DNA of 64,000 nucleotides from the NCBI GenBank assembly GCA_040954595.2, contig CM082578.2, positions 1,054,001 through 1,118,000 of the forward strand. Reading direction: 5' to 3'. This document shows, in pieces, positions 31,309 to 43,681 of this stretch; position 1 is the first letter of the stretch; every line of letters begins with the position of its first letter. The position numbers were made by a program, and so were the translations under genes. The stretch is from Balanoglossus misakiensis (lineage: Eukaryota > Hemichordata). The notes beneath the pieces were generated by a model that saw only the letters and a program-made list of their open reading frames with translations, ran no database searches and had not been told where the DNA came from.

Positions 31309-34300
31309 TTTTTATGTCCACTCACTCCCAACACACACTCAAATTGCACATTCACTGATTCACACATTCAACTCATCTAACACACCAGTTTCTTTATTTC
31401 AAAAACAACAAAAAATCATCAATGGATGTGAGAAATGACAGTATCACGAATTTCAAACATGATATATCTCGACATCCACAGCAGTAAGAGCCTTGGTATA
31501 TGGTAGAATGGAACAACCAATGCAGTATTATACATTACCTCATTAATCATATACTTACCAAATTCTAGGCTAACCAATATTGCTAAAGGTCTGAATTTAC
31601 TTGCACGTGAACCAATGTGATCTACAAAATTTTCTGGTAAAACTTTTCGTAACCTTGGGGTATCCTTTCAACTAATTTCATCAGTACAATATACACAACA
31701 TTGTTATTTAGTGAGTATAACAGCTGCCAGCACTTGCCCCAAATATTTTGGTAATTTTGACAATGACCTTTGACACATTGTTTTCCTGCATATCTAATTC
31801 CTGGCTAACACATAAAGCTAGAAGTTTGATTTATGATGCATGTGGACCAGTATTGGATCAAAATTTTTGGCCCAAATGTTGGGTGACCTCTGGTGACCTT
31901 TGACCTACTTTCGCATATCTCAGCATCCACAGCAGATACAGCCATGGCATTTGGTAGGATGGGACCAAAATGTAAAGCCACATTTTTAGGTCAACTGTGA
32001 CACCTGCTGACCTCATTAAATATGCACAAACCTAATTACAGGCGAACCAATAGAGCTACAGTTTTGGTTTTTGTTGGACATGGACCAGTATGGGTCACAA
32101 AAATGTTGTGTGACCTCAGGTGACCTTTGACCTACTTCACCCTATTTCAGCAGCAAAAATACACACATCCTTGTTATGTCATGAGATAATACATCCAATA
32201 GAAAATTCTGTTTCTTTTCATTCATACTGTGCATATATAATTCAAGATCAGCGCTTGGGCCCGACAATGCTGCTTGCAGCTTTAATCTGTCTTTCTTTCT
32301 TTCTTTCTTTATTCTTGGTTCCATTCTTTATCGCTCTAGATCTCAAACACTGCTGCAGGTACAGTTCTCAAACTTGCTACAGTGGTCAAGGTCAATGAGT
32401 AGATGTGCAGTGATTTGTGAATACTTAATTAGTCATGTGACATGGCGGCCATCTTGGATTTTCTGAAAAAATGCAAATCTCAGATCTCAGAAACTACAAG
32501 TCAGATCGACTTCAAATTTGGCATGCTCGTAGACTACCTTTTGCCCATCATTTTTGTAATTGGAAATTATGCTGACAAAGTTGCAGTTTTTTTGCTACAA
32601 TTTTTTTTCTGAAATCTGGCCTAAATTTCAAAAATCTTCTTCTCCAGAACCGGTGATAACCGAGACACAGGGTTTGGGGTATGTGGTCACCTAACTGATG
32701 TCTATCAAGTTTGCGAAGATCATTGTGATTGGTCGAAGATTATGGCGGCCATATTGGATTTTCGAAAAACCCTAGTAAAATTTGAAAAATCTTCTACTCA
32801 AGAACCGGCCATAACCGAGTCACAAGATTTGGTGTGTGTGGTCATTAAACAGATGTCTATCAAGTTTGCGAAGATCAATGTGATTGGTCGAAGATTATGG
32901 CGGCCATATTGGATTTTGTGAAAAACGATTAAAAAGTAAAAATTCCCTTTCTAGCCTAATAATTGATAGCACAGAAATTCTTTTTATGGATATGAATCAT
33001 CATATGACAAGAATAAGCTATAAATATTTTGGTAATTTTGGCAATGACCTTTGACCTACTTTTGACGCATCATTTTTCTGCATATCTAATTCCAGGCTAA
33101 CCAATAGGGCTATAAGTTTGGTTTTTGATGTATGTGGATTTGTATGTGATCAAATAATTTCGCTACTTTTCATGACCACTTTGACCTCTGCTGACCTCAT
33201 TAAATATGCGCATACCTAATTACAGATTAACCAATAGACCTAAAGGTTTGAGTTTTTTTGGACATGGATCAGTATGGGGTCAAAATATTTTGCCCAAATG
33301 TTGGGTGACCTCCGGTGACCTTTGACCTACTTTTGAATATCTCGGCATCCAAAGCAGGTACAGCCTTGGCATTCGGAGATATGGGGCCATTATGAAAAGC
33401 CAAAGTTTTGGGTCACCTGTGACCTCTGCTGACCTCATTAATTATGTGCATAACTAATTACAGGCGAACCAATAGAGCTAGAGGTCTGGTTTTTATTGGA
33501 CATGGACCACTATGGGTAAAAATTTTCTGCCCAAATTTTGGGTGACCTCAGATGACCTTTGACCTACTTTTGCATATCTCGGCATCCAAAGCAGGTACAG
33601 CCTTGGCATTTGGAGATATGGGGCCATAATGAAAAGCCAAAGTTTTGGGTCACCTGTGACACCTGCTTAACTCATTATTTATGTGCATACCTAATTCCGG
33701 GCTAACCAAAAGGGCTAGAGGTCTGGTTTTTGTTGGACATGGACCACTATGGGTCAAAATATTCTCCCCAAATTGTGGGTGACCCCTGGGTGACCTTTGC
33801 CCTACTTAACACTATATCAGCACCAAACATAGATATAACCTTGATATTTCTTGGGATAAAACACAGCATTATATTTCTACACATTAATTATGTGCATATC
33901 TAATAATCAGATCAGATAATAGAGCTTGGGCCCGGACAATGCTGCTTGCAGCTTTAATCTTTCTTTCTTTCTTTCTTTCTTTATTCTTGTGTCATTTCTT
34001 TGTCGCTCTAGATCTCAGACACCGCTGCAGGTACACTTCTCAAACTTGCTACAGTGGTCAAGGTCAATGGGTAGTCGTGCATTGAACTCTTGAATTTTTA
34101 ATTAGTCACGTGACATGGCGGCCATATTGGATTTTCTGAAAAAATGCAAATCTCAGATCTCAGAAACTACAAGTCAGATTTACTTCAGATTTGGTGTGCT
34201 GGTAGTGTACCTTCTGCCCATCATTTTTGTAATTGGATATTTTGCTGTCAATGTTGCAATTTTTTTGCTACAATTTTTTTTCTGAAATCTGGTCAAAATT

Positions 34301-35402
34301 TCAAAAATCTTCTTCTCCAGAACCGGCGATAACCGAGTCACGCGGTTTGGGGTATGTGGTCACCAAACTGAGGTCTATCAAGTTTGCGAAGATCATTGTG
34401 ATTGGTCGAAGATTATGGCGGCCATATTGGATTTTCGAAAAACCCTAGTAAAATTTCAAAAATCTTCTTCTCAAGAACCGGCGATAACTGAGTCACAAGA
34501 TTTGGTGTGTGTGGTCATTAAACAGATGTCTATCAAGTTTGCGAAGATGAATGTGATTGGTCGAAGATTATGGCGGCCATATTGGATTTTGTGAAAAACG
34601 ATTAAAAAGTAAAAATTCCCTTTCCAGCCTAAAAATTGATAGATCAGAAATTCTTTTTAATGGATATGAATCATCATATGCCAAGAATAAGCTATAAATA
34701 TTTAGGTAATTTTGGCAATGACCTTTGACCTACTTTTGACGCATCATTTTTCTGCATATCTAATTCCAGGCTAACCAATAGGGCTATAAGTTTGGTTTTT
34801 GATGTATGTGGATTTGTATGTGATCAAAAAATTTTGCTACTTTTCATAACCCCTTTGACCTCTGTTGACCTCATTAAATATGCACATACCTAATTAATGA
34901 TGAACCAATAGACCTAGAGGTTTTGTTTTTGTTATACATGGACCAGTATGGGGTCAAAATATTTTGCCCAAATGTTGGGTGACCTCGGGTGACCTTTGAC
35001 CTACTTTTGCATATCTCGACATCCACACCAGATACAGCCTTGGCGTTTGGAGGTATGGGGCCATAATGAAAAGCCAAAGTTTTGGGTCACCTGTGACACC
35101 TGCTTAACTCATTATTTATGTGCATACCTAATTCCGGGCTAACCAAAAGGGCTAGAGGTCTGGTTTTTGTTGGACATGGACCACTATGGGTCAAAATTTT
35201 CTGCCCAAATTGTGGGTGACCTCTGGGTGACCTTTGACCTACTTAACACTATATCAACACCAAACATAGATATAACCTTGATATTTCATGGGATAAAACA
35301 CAGCATTATGTTTCTACTCATTAATTATGTGCATATCTAATAATCAGATCAGATAATAGAGCTTGGGCCCGGACAATGCTGCTTGCAGCTTTAATTATTA
35401 TT

Positions 35403-35434
35403 AGGGCCCAAGCGCAAGCCAGCGCTTGGGCCCT
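35403..35434. repeat. GGGCCCAAGCGC palindrome at an array-unit boundary
   Basis: GGGCCCAAGCGC and GCGCTTGGGCCC are perfect inverted halves around a 6-nt loop AAGCCA. Similar palindromes lie at 36,897-36,928 and 36,970-37,001, again at unit boundaries, and the single half GCTTGGGCCC marks other unit ends. It is likely to form a terminal or junction hairpin of the repeated element. Confidence 0.75.
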
Positions 35435-38400
35435 ATTGGTTTCGTTGGGGTTTTTCAGTCTTTCTTTCTTTCTTTCCTTCTTTATTCTTGGTTCCATTTT
35501 TCGGCCACCTAAATCTCAAAAACTGCATCACCAAAAAGGCTGAAACTTGGTAGGCAGATAGGGGCCAATGAGTAGATGTGCAGTGGCTCGTGAATATTTA
35601 ATTAGTCACGTGACCTGGCGGCCATATTGGATTTTCTGAAAAAATGCAAATCTCAGATCTCAGAAACTACAAGTCAGATCGACTTCAAATGTGGTGTGCA
35701 GCTAGTATACCTTATGCCCATCATTTTTGTAATTGGATATTATGCTGTCAATGTTGCAGTTTTTTTGCTACAGTTGTTTTTCTGAAATCTGGTCAAAATT
35801 TCAAAAATCTTCTTCTCCAGAACCAGCGATAACCGAGTCATGCCATTTGGGGTATGTGGTCACCTAACTGATGTCTATCAAGTTTGCGAAGATCATTGTG
35901 ATTGGTCGAAGATTATGGCGGCCATATTGGATTTTCGAAAAAACCATTGTAAAATTTCAAAAATCTTCTTCTCAAGAACCGGCGATAACCGAGTCACAAG
36001 ATTTGGTGTGTGTGGTCATTCAACAGATGTCTATCAAGTTTGCGAAGGGGAATGTGATTGGTCGAAGATTATGGCGGCCATATTGGATTTTGTGAAAAAC
36101 GATTAAAAAGTAAAAATTCCTTTTCTAGCCTAAAAATTGATAGCACAGAAATTCTTTTGATGGATATGAATCATCATATGACAAGAATAAGCTATAAATA
36201 TTTTGGTAATTTTGGCAATGACCTTTGACCTACTTTTGACGCATCATTTTTCGGCATATCTAATTCCAGGCTAACCAATAGGGCTATAAGTTTGGTTTTT
36301 GATGTATGTGGATTTGTATGTGAACAAAAATTTTTGCTACTTTTCATGACCCCTTTGACCTCTGCTGACCTCATTAAATATGCGCATACCTAATTAATGA
36401 TGAACCAATAGACCTAGAGGTTTTGTTTTTGTTATACATGGAGCAGTATGGGGTCAAAATATTTTGCCCAAATGTTGGGTGACCTCGGGTGACCTTTGAC
36501 CTACTTTTGCATATCTCGACATCCACACCAGATACAGCCTTGGCGTTTGGAGGTATGGGGCCATAATGAAAAGCCAAAGTTTTGGGTCACCTGTGACACC
36601 TGCTTAACTCATTATTTATGTGCATACCTAATTCCGGGCTAACCAAAAGGGCTAGAGGTCTGGTTTTTGTTGGACATGGACCACTATGGGTCAAAATTTT
36701 CTGCCCAAATTGTGGGTGACCTCTGGGTGACCTTTGACCTACTTAACACTATATCAGCACTAAACATAGATATAACCTTGATATTTCATGGGATAAAACA
36801 CAGCATTATGTTTCTACTCATTAATTATGTGCATATCTAATAATCAGATCAGATAATAGAGCTTGGGCCCGGACAATGCTGCTTGCAGCTTTAATTACGG
36901 GCCCAAGCCAAGCCAGGCTTGGGCCCGTATTGGTTTCGCTGGGGTTTTTCTGTCTTTCTTTCTTTCTTTAGGGCCCAAGCGCAAGCCAGCGCTTGGGCCC
37001 TATTGGTTTCGTTGGGGTTTTTCTGTCTTTCCTTCTTTCTTTCTTCTTTCTTTATTCTTCTGTCAATTCTTTGTCGCTCTAGATCTCAGACACCACTGCA
37101 GGTACAGTTCTCAAACTTGCTACAGTGGTCAAGGTCAATGAGTAGTCGTGCATTGAACCCATGAATTTTTAATTAGTCACATGACCTGGCGGCCATCTTG
37201 GATTTTCTGAAAAAATGCAAATCTCAGATCTCAGAAACTACAAGTCAGATCAACTTCAAATTTGGCGTGCAGGTAGACTACCTTCTGTCAATCATTTTTG
37301 TAATTGGAAATTATGCTGACAAAGTTGCAGTTTTTTTGCTACAATTTTTTTTCTGAAATCTGGCTTAAATTTCAAAAATCTTCTTCTCCAGAACCGGTGA
37401 TAACCGAGACACGGGGTTTGGGGTATGTGGTCACCTAACTGATGTCTATCAAGTTTGCGAAGATCATTGTGATTGGTCGAAGATTATGGCGGCCATATTG
37501 GATTTTCGAAAAACCCTAGTAAAATTTCAAAAAATCTTCTTCTCAAGAACCGGCGATAACCGAGTCGCAAGATTTGGTGTGTGTGTTCATTAAACAGATG
37601 TCTATCAAGTTTGGGAAGAGGAATGTGATTGGTCGAAGATTATGGCGGCCATATTGGATTTTGTAAAAAGCAGTGAAAAATTAAAATTCCTTTTTCTAGT
37701 ATAAAAATTAATAGCATACAAATTCTTTTTATGGATATCAATCGTCATATGACTACAATATGTTACAAATTTTTGGCGATTTTTCACATGACCTTTGACC
37801 TACTTTTCACACATTATTATTTCTGCATATCTATTTCCAGGCTAACCTATAGGGCTAGACGTTTTGTTTTTGATGCATGTGGATTAGTGTGTGATCAAAA
37901 TATTTTGCTACTTTTCATGACCCCTTTGACCTCTGCTGACCTCATTAATTATGTGCATAGCTAATTACAGGCGAACCAATTGAGCTAGAGGTTTGGTTTT
38001 TGTGGGACATGAACCAGTATTGGGTCAAATTTTTTTGCCCAAATGTTGGGTGACCTCGGATGACCTTTGACCTACTTTTGCATATCTCGACATCCACAGC
38101 AGATACAGCCTTGGCGTTTGGAGGTATGGGGCCATAATGAAAAGCCAAAGTTTTGGGTCACCTGTGACACCTGCTTAACTCATTATTTATGTGCATACCT
38201 AATTCCGGGCTAACCAAAAGGGATAGAGGTCTGGTTTTTGTTGGACATGGACCACTATGGGTCAAAATTTTCTGCCCAAATTGTGGGTGACCTCTGGGTG
38301 ACCTTTGACCTACTTAACACTATATCAACACCAAACATAGATATAACCTTGATATTTCATGGGATAAAACACAGCATTATGTTTCTACTCATTAATTATG

Positions 38401-40858
38401 TGCATAGCTAATAATCTGATCAGATAATACAGCTTGGGCCCGGACAATGCTGCTTGCAGCTTTAATTATTCTTGGTTCCATTCTTTATCGCTCTAGATCT
38501 CAGACACCGCTGCAGGTACAGTTCTCAAACTATCTACAGTGGTCAAGGTCAATGAGTAGATGTGCAGTGACTTGTGAATACTTAATTAGTCACGTGACAT
38601 GGCGGCCATCTTGGATTTTCTGAAAAAATGCAAATCTCAGATCTCAGAAACTACAAGTGAGATCGACTTCAAATTTGGCATGCTGGTAGACTACCTTCTG
38701 CCCATCATTTTTGTAAGTGGAAATTATGCTGACAAAGTTGCAGTTTTTTTGCTACAGTTGTTTTTCTGAAATCTGGCCTAAATTTCAAAAATCTTCTTCT
38801 CCAGAACCGGTGATAACCGAGACACGGGGTTTGGGTTATGTGGTCACCTAACTGATGTCTATCAAGTTTGCGAAGATCATTGTGATTGGTCCAAGATTAT
38901 GGCGGCCATATTGGATTTTCGAAAAACCATAGTAAAATTTGAAAAATCTTCTACTCAAGAACCGGCGATAACCGAGTCACAAGATTTGGTGTGTGTGTTC
39001 ATTAAACAGATGTCTATCAAGTTTGCAAAGAGGAATGTGATTGGTCGAAGATTATGGCGGCCATATTGGATTTTGTGAAAAACGATTAAAAAGTAAAAAT
39101 GCCCTTTCTAGCCTAAAAATTGATAGCACAGAAATTCTTTTTATGGATATGAATCATCATATGACAAGAATAAGCTATAAATATTTTGGTAATTTTGGCA
39201 ATGACCTTTGACCTACTTTTGATGCATCATTTTTCTGCATATCTAATTCCAGGCTAACCAATAGGGCTATAAGTTTGGTTTTTGATGTATGTGGATTTGT
39301 ATGTGATCAAAACATTTTGCTACTTTTCATGACCCCTTTGACCTCTGGTGACCTCATTAAATATGCGCATACCTAATTAATGATGAACCAATAGACCTAG
39401 AGGTTTTGTTTTTGTTATACATAGACCAGTATGGGGTCAAAATATTTTGCCCAAATGTTGGGTGACCTCGGGTGACCTTTGACCTACTTAACACTATATT
39501 AGCATCAGATCAGATAATAGAGCTTGGGCCCGGACAATGCTGCTTGCAGCTTTAATTATTATTCTTCTTCTTCTTCCGAGAAATTCGGCCAGGTAGATCT
39601 GGAAAACCGCAGCACCTAGGGGGCTGAAACTTGGTAGGGTGATAGGGGCCAATAAGGAGACGTGCAGTGGCTCGTGAATATTTAATTAGTCACGTGACCT
39701 GGCGGCCATATTGGATTTTCTGAAAACCATTAAATGACTCCTTCTCAAAAACTACTGGGCCAATCGAGTTCAAATTTGGTGTGCAGGTAGCCTACCTTCT
39801 GTCCATCATTTTACCCCATTAAAATCATGACGTCATACATAAAGTTTTTTTGCTACAATTTTTTTTCTGAAAAACTACTTAAAACTTAAAAAATCTTCTT
39901 CTCCAGAACCAGCGGTTACCGAGTCTCGGGATTTGGGATATGTGGTCACCTAACCTATGTCTATCAAGTTTGCCAAGCGCACTGTGATTGGTCGATCATT
40001 ATGGCGGCCATGTTGGATTTTCTGAAAACCATTGAAAAATGAAAATTCTGTTTTGTAGCCAAAATGTTGACAGCACGTAAATTCTTTTTTTGGATATGAG
40101 TCATCATATGACCGGAAGTTGTTACAATTTTTCGGGGCCATTTTGACATGACCTTTGACCCAGTTTTAAAACAACTAATTATATATGCATATTCCCCATA
40201 CCTCCTCTTGTAAAAGCACCACAGTCATGAATTTTGTGGACATGGGTACCAATGCTGCCAGGACATGACACAACTATTTTGGTAATTTTGGCAATGACCC
40301 TTGACCTATTTCTGAAACATCATTTTTCTGCATATCTAATTCCAGGCTAACCAATAGGGCTAGAGGTCTGGTTTTAGTTGGACATGGCCCACTCTGGGGT
40401 CAAAATTTTATGCCCAAATTTTGGGTGACCTTGGATGACCTTTGATCTAATTTCCCATATCTCAGCATCCACAGCAGTTAGAGTCCTGGCTTTTGGAGGG
40501 CCGATGGAGCAGATATGGAGTCTTACACAAGACCTCATTAATTATGCGCATACCTAATTCTAGGCGAACCAATAGAGCTAGGTGTTTGGTTTTTGTTGGA
40601 CCTAGACTAGTATGGGGTCCGATTTTTTTGCCCAAATTTGGGGTGACCTCAGGTGACTTTGACCTACTTTCCAATATCTTGGTATCCACAGCAGATACAG
40701 CCTTGGCATTTGCTTGTTACCATGGGAACCGCTTGTGCCCCGCCAACGCTGCTTGCAGCTTTAATTTTTATTTATTCTCACATCCTTCAGTCACTTCCCT
40801 CATTTCCATAGCTGATTTTAAAGACAAAGCACCTGAGAACAACAGGTAGTCAACTCAC

Positions 40859-41840
40859 CTATTTGGTTACCAAGGTGTCCAACACTGGAGAAGTCAATGA
40901 TGATACCTCACACTGGTAATGTTTAGCAAAGGTTCTAGAAGAGGACCAATTCGCCAAACCCATAATTTGCTGTAACGAGGCTCCTCTGAAATGAAGGGCT
41001 GAAGTAACTGCTGCTCTAGTTGCATGTGCTGAGAAGACCTTGTCTATACCACTCTTCTGAAGCACCAATTTAATCCATCTTGCTATGGTACTTGGCAAAA
41101 CAGGTTTTCCTGACGCAAAACTAACGAAAAGGGTCTTCTTGTGCTTGCGTAAAGACTGCACCCGACGCAAATAAGAAGCCAAATAATAGACTACACATAA
41201 CCTTCGATCCTTCTTGAAGGCTGTTAAAACAACAATTATTCTTTTCTTGGCTGGTCTGTCTGTCTTCGACAAACTAGCCGGAAGCAAAACAGCTGATCCC
41301 TTGGATAACGAAATAGACTCCAACTGGAGATTTGCCAAATCAGAACACCGTCCTGCTGTACATAACGCAACTAACATAACAGTTTTTAATGTTAAACACT
41401 TCAGCGACAAATCCTTGGATGGCGACCAAGACTGAAGAAAAGTCAAAACTTGCTGAACATCCCATACCTGGGTGGTCTGGATACATAAACTCCCCTCATA
41501 AACTGTGTAACAAGTGGATGATTTCCCAAACGATATCCATCAACTGGCAAGTGCACTGAAGAGATAGCTGAACGATATACATTAATGGTGTGATACTGAA
41601 GTTGTCTATCAAGTTGGTCTGCAAGAAATTCCAACACTATAGGGATAGGCGCTGAAATAGGATCTTCCTTTTGTCTTTGACACCAACGATTCCAGCGACG
41701 CCAGGCTGACTCATACTGTTTTGCAGTGCCTCGTCTGATGCTTTGGAGGATAATTTTAGACACCCTTTCAGATATGCCTCTTGCTCGGAGAGTACACCTG
41801 AGAGCGGCCACACGGCTAGCAACATTTGGTTTGCGAGTGG
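40859..41840 (-). pseudogene. DIRS tyrosine recombinase, frameshifted
   Basis: The N-terminal part (about 41,840-41,455) has an SAM-like core-binding region, with ASRVAALRCTLRARG near its start and an Arg/Trp-rich helix (ESAWRRWNRW). The frame then breaks near 41,455-41,465 and the catalytic domain continues in another frame to a stop at 40,859. Catalytic residues are visible: Arg in AGRCSDL, the HATR box, Trp in GLANWSS, and the Tyr nucleophile in AKHYQ. Proteins of this family integrate DIRS circles without a DDE integrase. The start overlaps the end of the pol frame, as in other DIRS elements. One indel removes function. Confidence 0.85.
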
Positions 41841-43650
41841 ATGATTCTGCCCTGTCAACAGATCGACTAACAGGTCTGGGACTTGTGGGAGCAATAACGG
41901 ATTTTGTATCAGAAGTGAAAGCAAATCCGGATACCAGGGTTGAGTCGTCCACACTGGGGCCACCAGAACTATGCGTGCCTTGTCCTGATGAACTTTGTGC
42001 AGAATTCTTGGAAGAAGACAAAACGGAGGAAACACATAGCCTACCAGCTTGTTCCACTGAATGGAAAATGCGTCTATTCGCCACTCTTGTGGATCTGGTT
42101 TCCAAGAGACGTAACGAGGAAGCTGTGCATTCAGATGTGTCGCAAACAGGTCCACTTGCGGTATCCACTGTAACATCCGGAGGGCTTTCTGGAGCACAAC
42201 TGGGTTGAGCTGCCATTCCAGATTGTCGTTGAATTTTCGCGAAAGGTAATCCGCCTCTTAATTGATTCTCCCCGGCAGATGCACTGCTGATAGTATAATG
42301 TTGCGCTTCAGGCACCACAACCATAGTCTGGCCGCCAACTCGCTCAGAGGCCAAGACCGAGTGCCTCCCTGACGGTTGATGTAAGACACTACTGATGTAT
42401 TGTCTCACTGGACTTCGACACAGATGTCCTGCAGATGACTTGCCGGACGCTCCAATCCTCTGCAAACTGCCAGCATCTCCAGCTGATTTATGTGGAGACT
42501 CTGGTTCCACTGTCCCTGTGCCGAGTTGTGCCCGCATACTGCTCCCCATCCTCTGATGGACGAATCTGTCTGAACTATCAGTTGCGGTGTATGTGGTAGT
42601 AGGGACTTGCCATTCCACGCATGAAGACATTCTACCCACCATCTCAACTCTGTCTTTGCTGCTCGAGAGAGACTCAATGGGGAATCGAAGCACCCTGTCA
42701 GAGCGAACACCTTCAGCTGATCTTTCTGAAGAGCCCGGTAATGAAGTGGCGCCACTGTTTTCGCCTCCAGAGCTGCTGTCATTCGCCCCAACACCTTTGC
42801 TAGGCAACGCACAGTGACCACTTCTTTTCCCAGCAACATTCTGATTGGAGTTTCTGTACCTTTTCCTGTGGGAAACTGATCGTCATGTCTATGGAGTTGA
42901 TCATCATACCCAAAAACTGAACTTGCTGTTTTGGTTGAAGTTTGGATTTTTCCCAATTTACGAGGAAACCTACACTCTGCAGAAGTTGCACAGCTGTCTC
43001 TACATTCGCTTGGCCAAACTTCCTGGATTCCCCCAGGATCAGGAGGTTGTCTATATAAATTACACATCAAATACCTTGGCGACGAAACTGAGCGACGACT
43101 GGCTTCAACATTTTCGTAAAAACTCGAGGAGCACTGGCAATGCCGAACGGCAGAACTGCAAATTCGAACATCGTCTCCTTCCAAATAAACCGAAGAAACT
43201 TTCTGTGATCTACAAAAATTGGGATAGTGAAATATGCATCCTTCAGGTCTACTGTGGCCATGAAGTCGCCTGGACGAAGTTGCGCCTTGACATGCTGAAG
43301 GCCCTCCATCTTGAAGTGCTAATAAGCAATGTGCCGATTGAGTGATTTCAGGTTGAAAACCGGGCGCCAACCTCTTGACACTTTGGGTACTAGAAATATT
43401 GTTGACACAAACTGACCTTGAACTGGTACCACTGGATGTATTGCCGCCTTTTGTAACAAAGACTGTATTTCTGTGTCGATCAAATCTACATGGCATGACT
43501 GAACAGCCGTAACTGGTAGATGCGACTGCACTGGTGTTGACACGAGTTCCAGCTTGTAACCTTGCACTGTTTCTAGTATCCATGGGTCTGAAGTTAGCTG
43601 CCGCCACTCTGGTGAAGAAATAAAGCTAGACGACCCCCTACCTGGGGATG
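41637..43650 (-). pseudogene. DIRS pol: reverse transcriptase and RNase H, with stops and frameshifts
   Basis: RT motifs are recognisable: SRGWRPVFNLKSLN, the Asp-bearing motif A in VDLKDAYFTIPI, LPFGIASAPRVFTK, and a degenerate active site YIDN where YIDD is expected. RNase H follows with QTDSSIRGWGAV and LEMLAV, then the last Asp just after a stop. In-frame stops occur near 43,321 (TAG), 43,064 (TGA), 42,407 (TGA) and 42,260 (TAA). Frame changes lie near 43,600 and 42,860. The C-terminal region (42,197-41,637) is open and overlaps the recombinase frame. The Asp-to-Asn change alone should abolish polymerase activity. Confidence 0.85.
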
Positions 43651-43681
43651 AGTAAGTAACTGCTCTTGATGAGGGAAAACA

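Larger units (their letters stand above)
30420..40765. repeat. Head-to-tail array of about seven 1.1-1.7-kb repeat units
   Basis: Units end in a shared block (GCTTGGGCCCGGACAATGCT plus GCTTGCAGCTTTAAT) at about 32,285, 33,957, 35,396, 36,897, 38,464 and 39,555, with a variant at 40,765. Most then restart with a TTTC/TTC-rich run and TCGCTCTAGATCTCA. The first half of each unit repeats GGCGGCCATATTGGATTTT two or three times at about 140-bp intervals. The second half repeats a block containing TGACCTTTGACCTAC. The first unit (30,420-32,285) is decayed and interrupted, and the unit at 38,465-39,555 is internally shortened. There is no transposase-like frame; small frames around HYGPIPPNAKAVSG recur only because the DNA is repeated. 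Origin by rolling-circle transposition or unequal exchange is undecided. Confidence 0.88.

Noticed and set aside
35840-36106. Recurrent short frames in the 30-41-kb array as conserved small genes
   Set aside because: They recur because the DNA is duplicated; the length and frame differ between units, and stops are not avoided.
41726-42208. Plus-strand 160-codon frame inside the DIRS element
   Set aside because: Antisense shadow of the DIRS pol/recombinase overlap region, with no independent features.
42405-43607. A 400-codon minus-strand frame taken as one protein
   Set aside because: Its first half is an out-of-frame shadow of the RT; only the second half is the true pol frame, after a frameshift.
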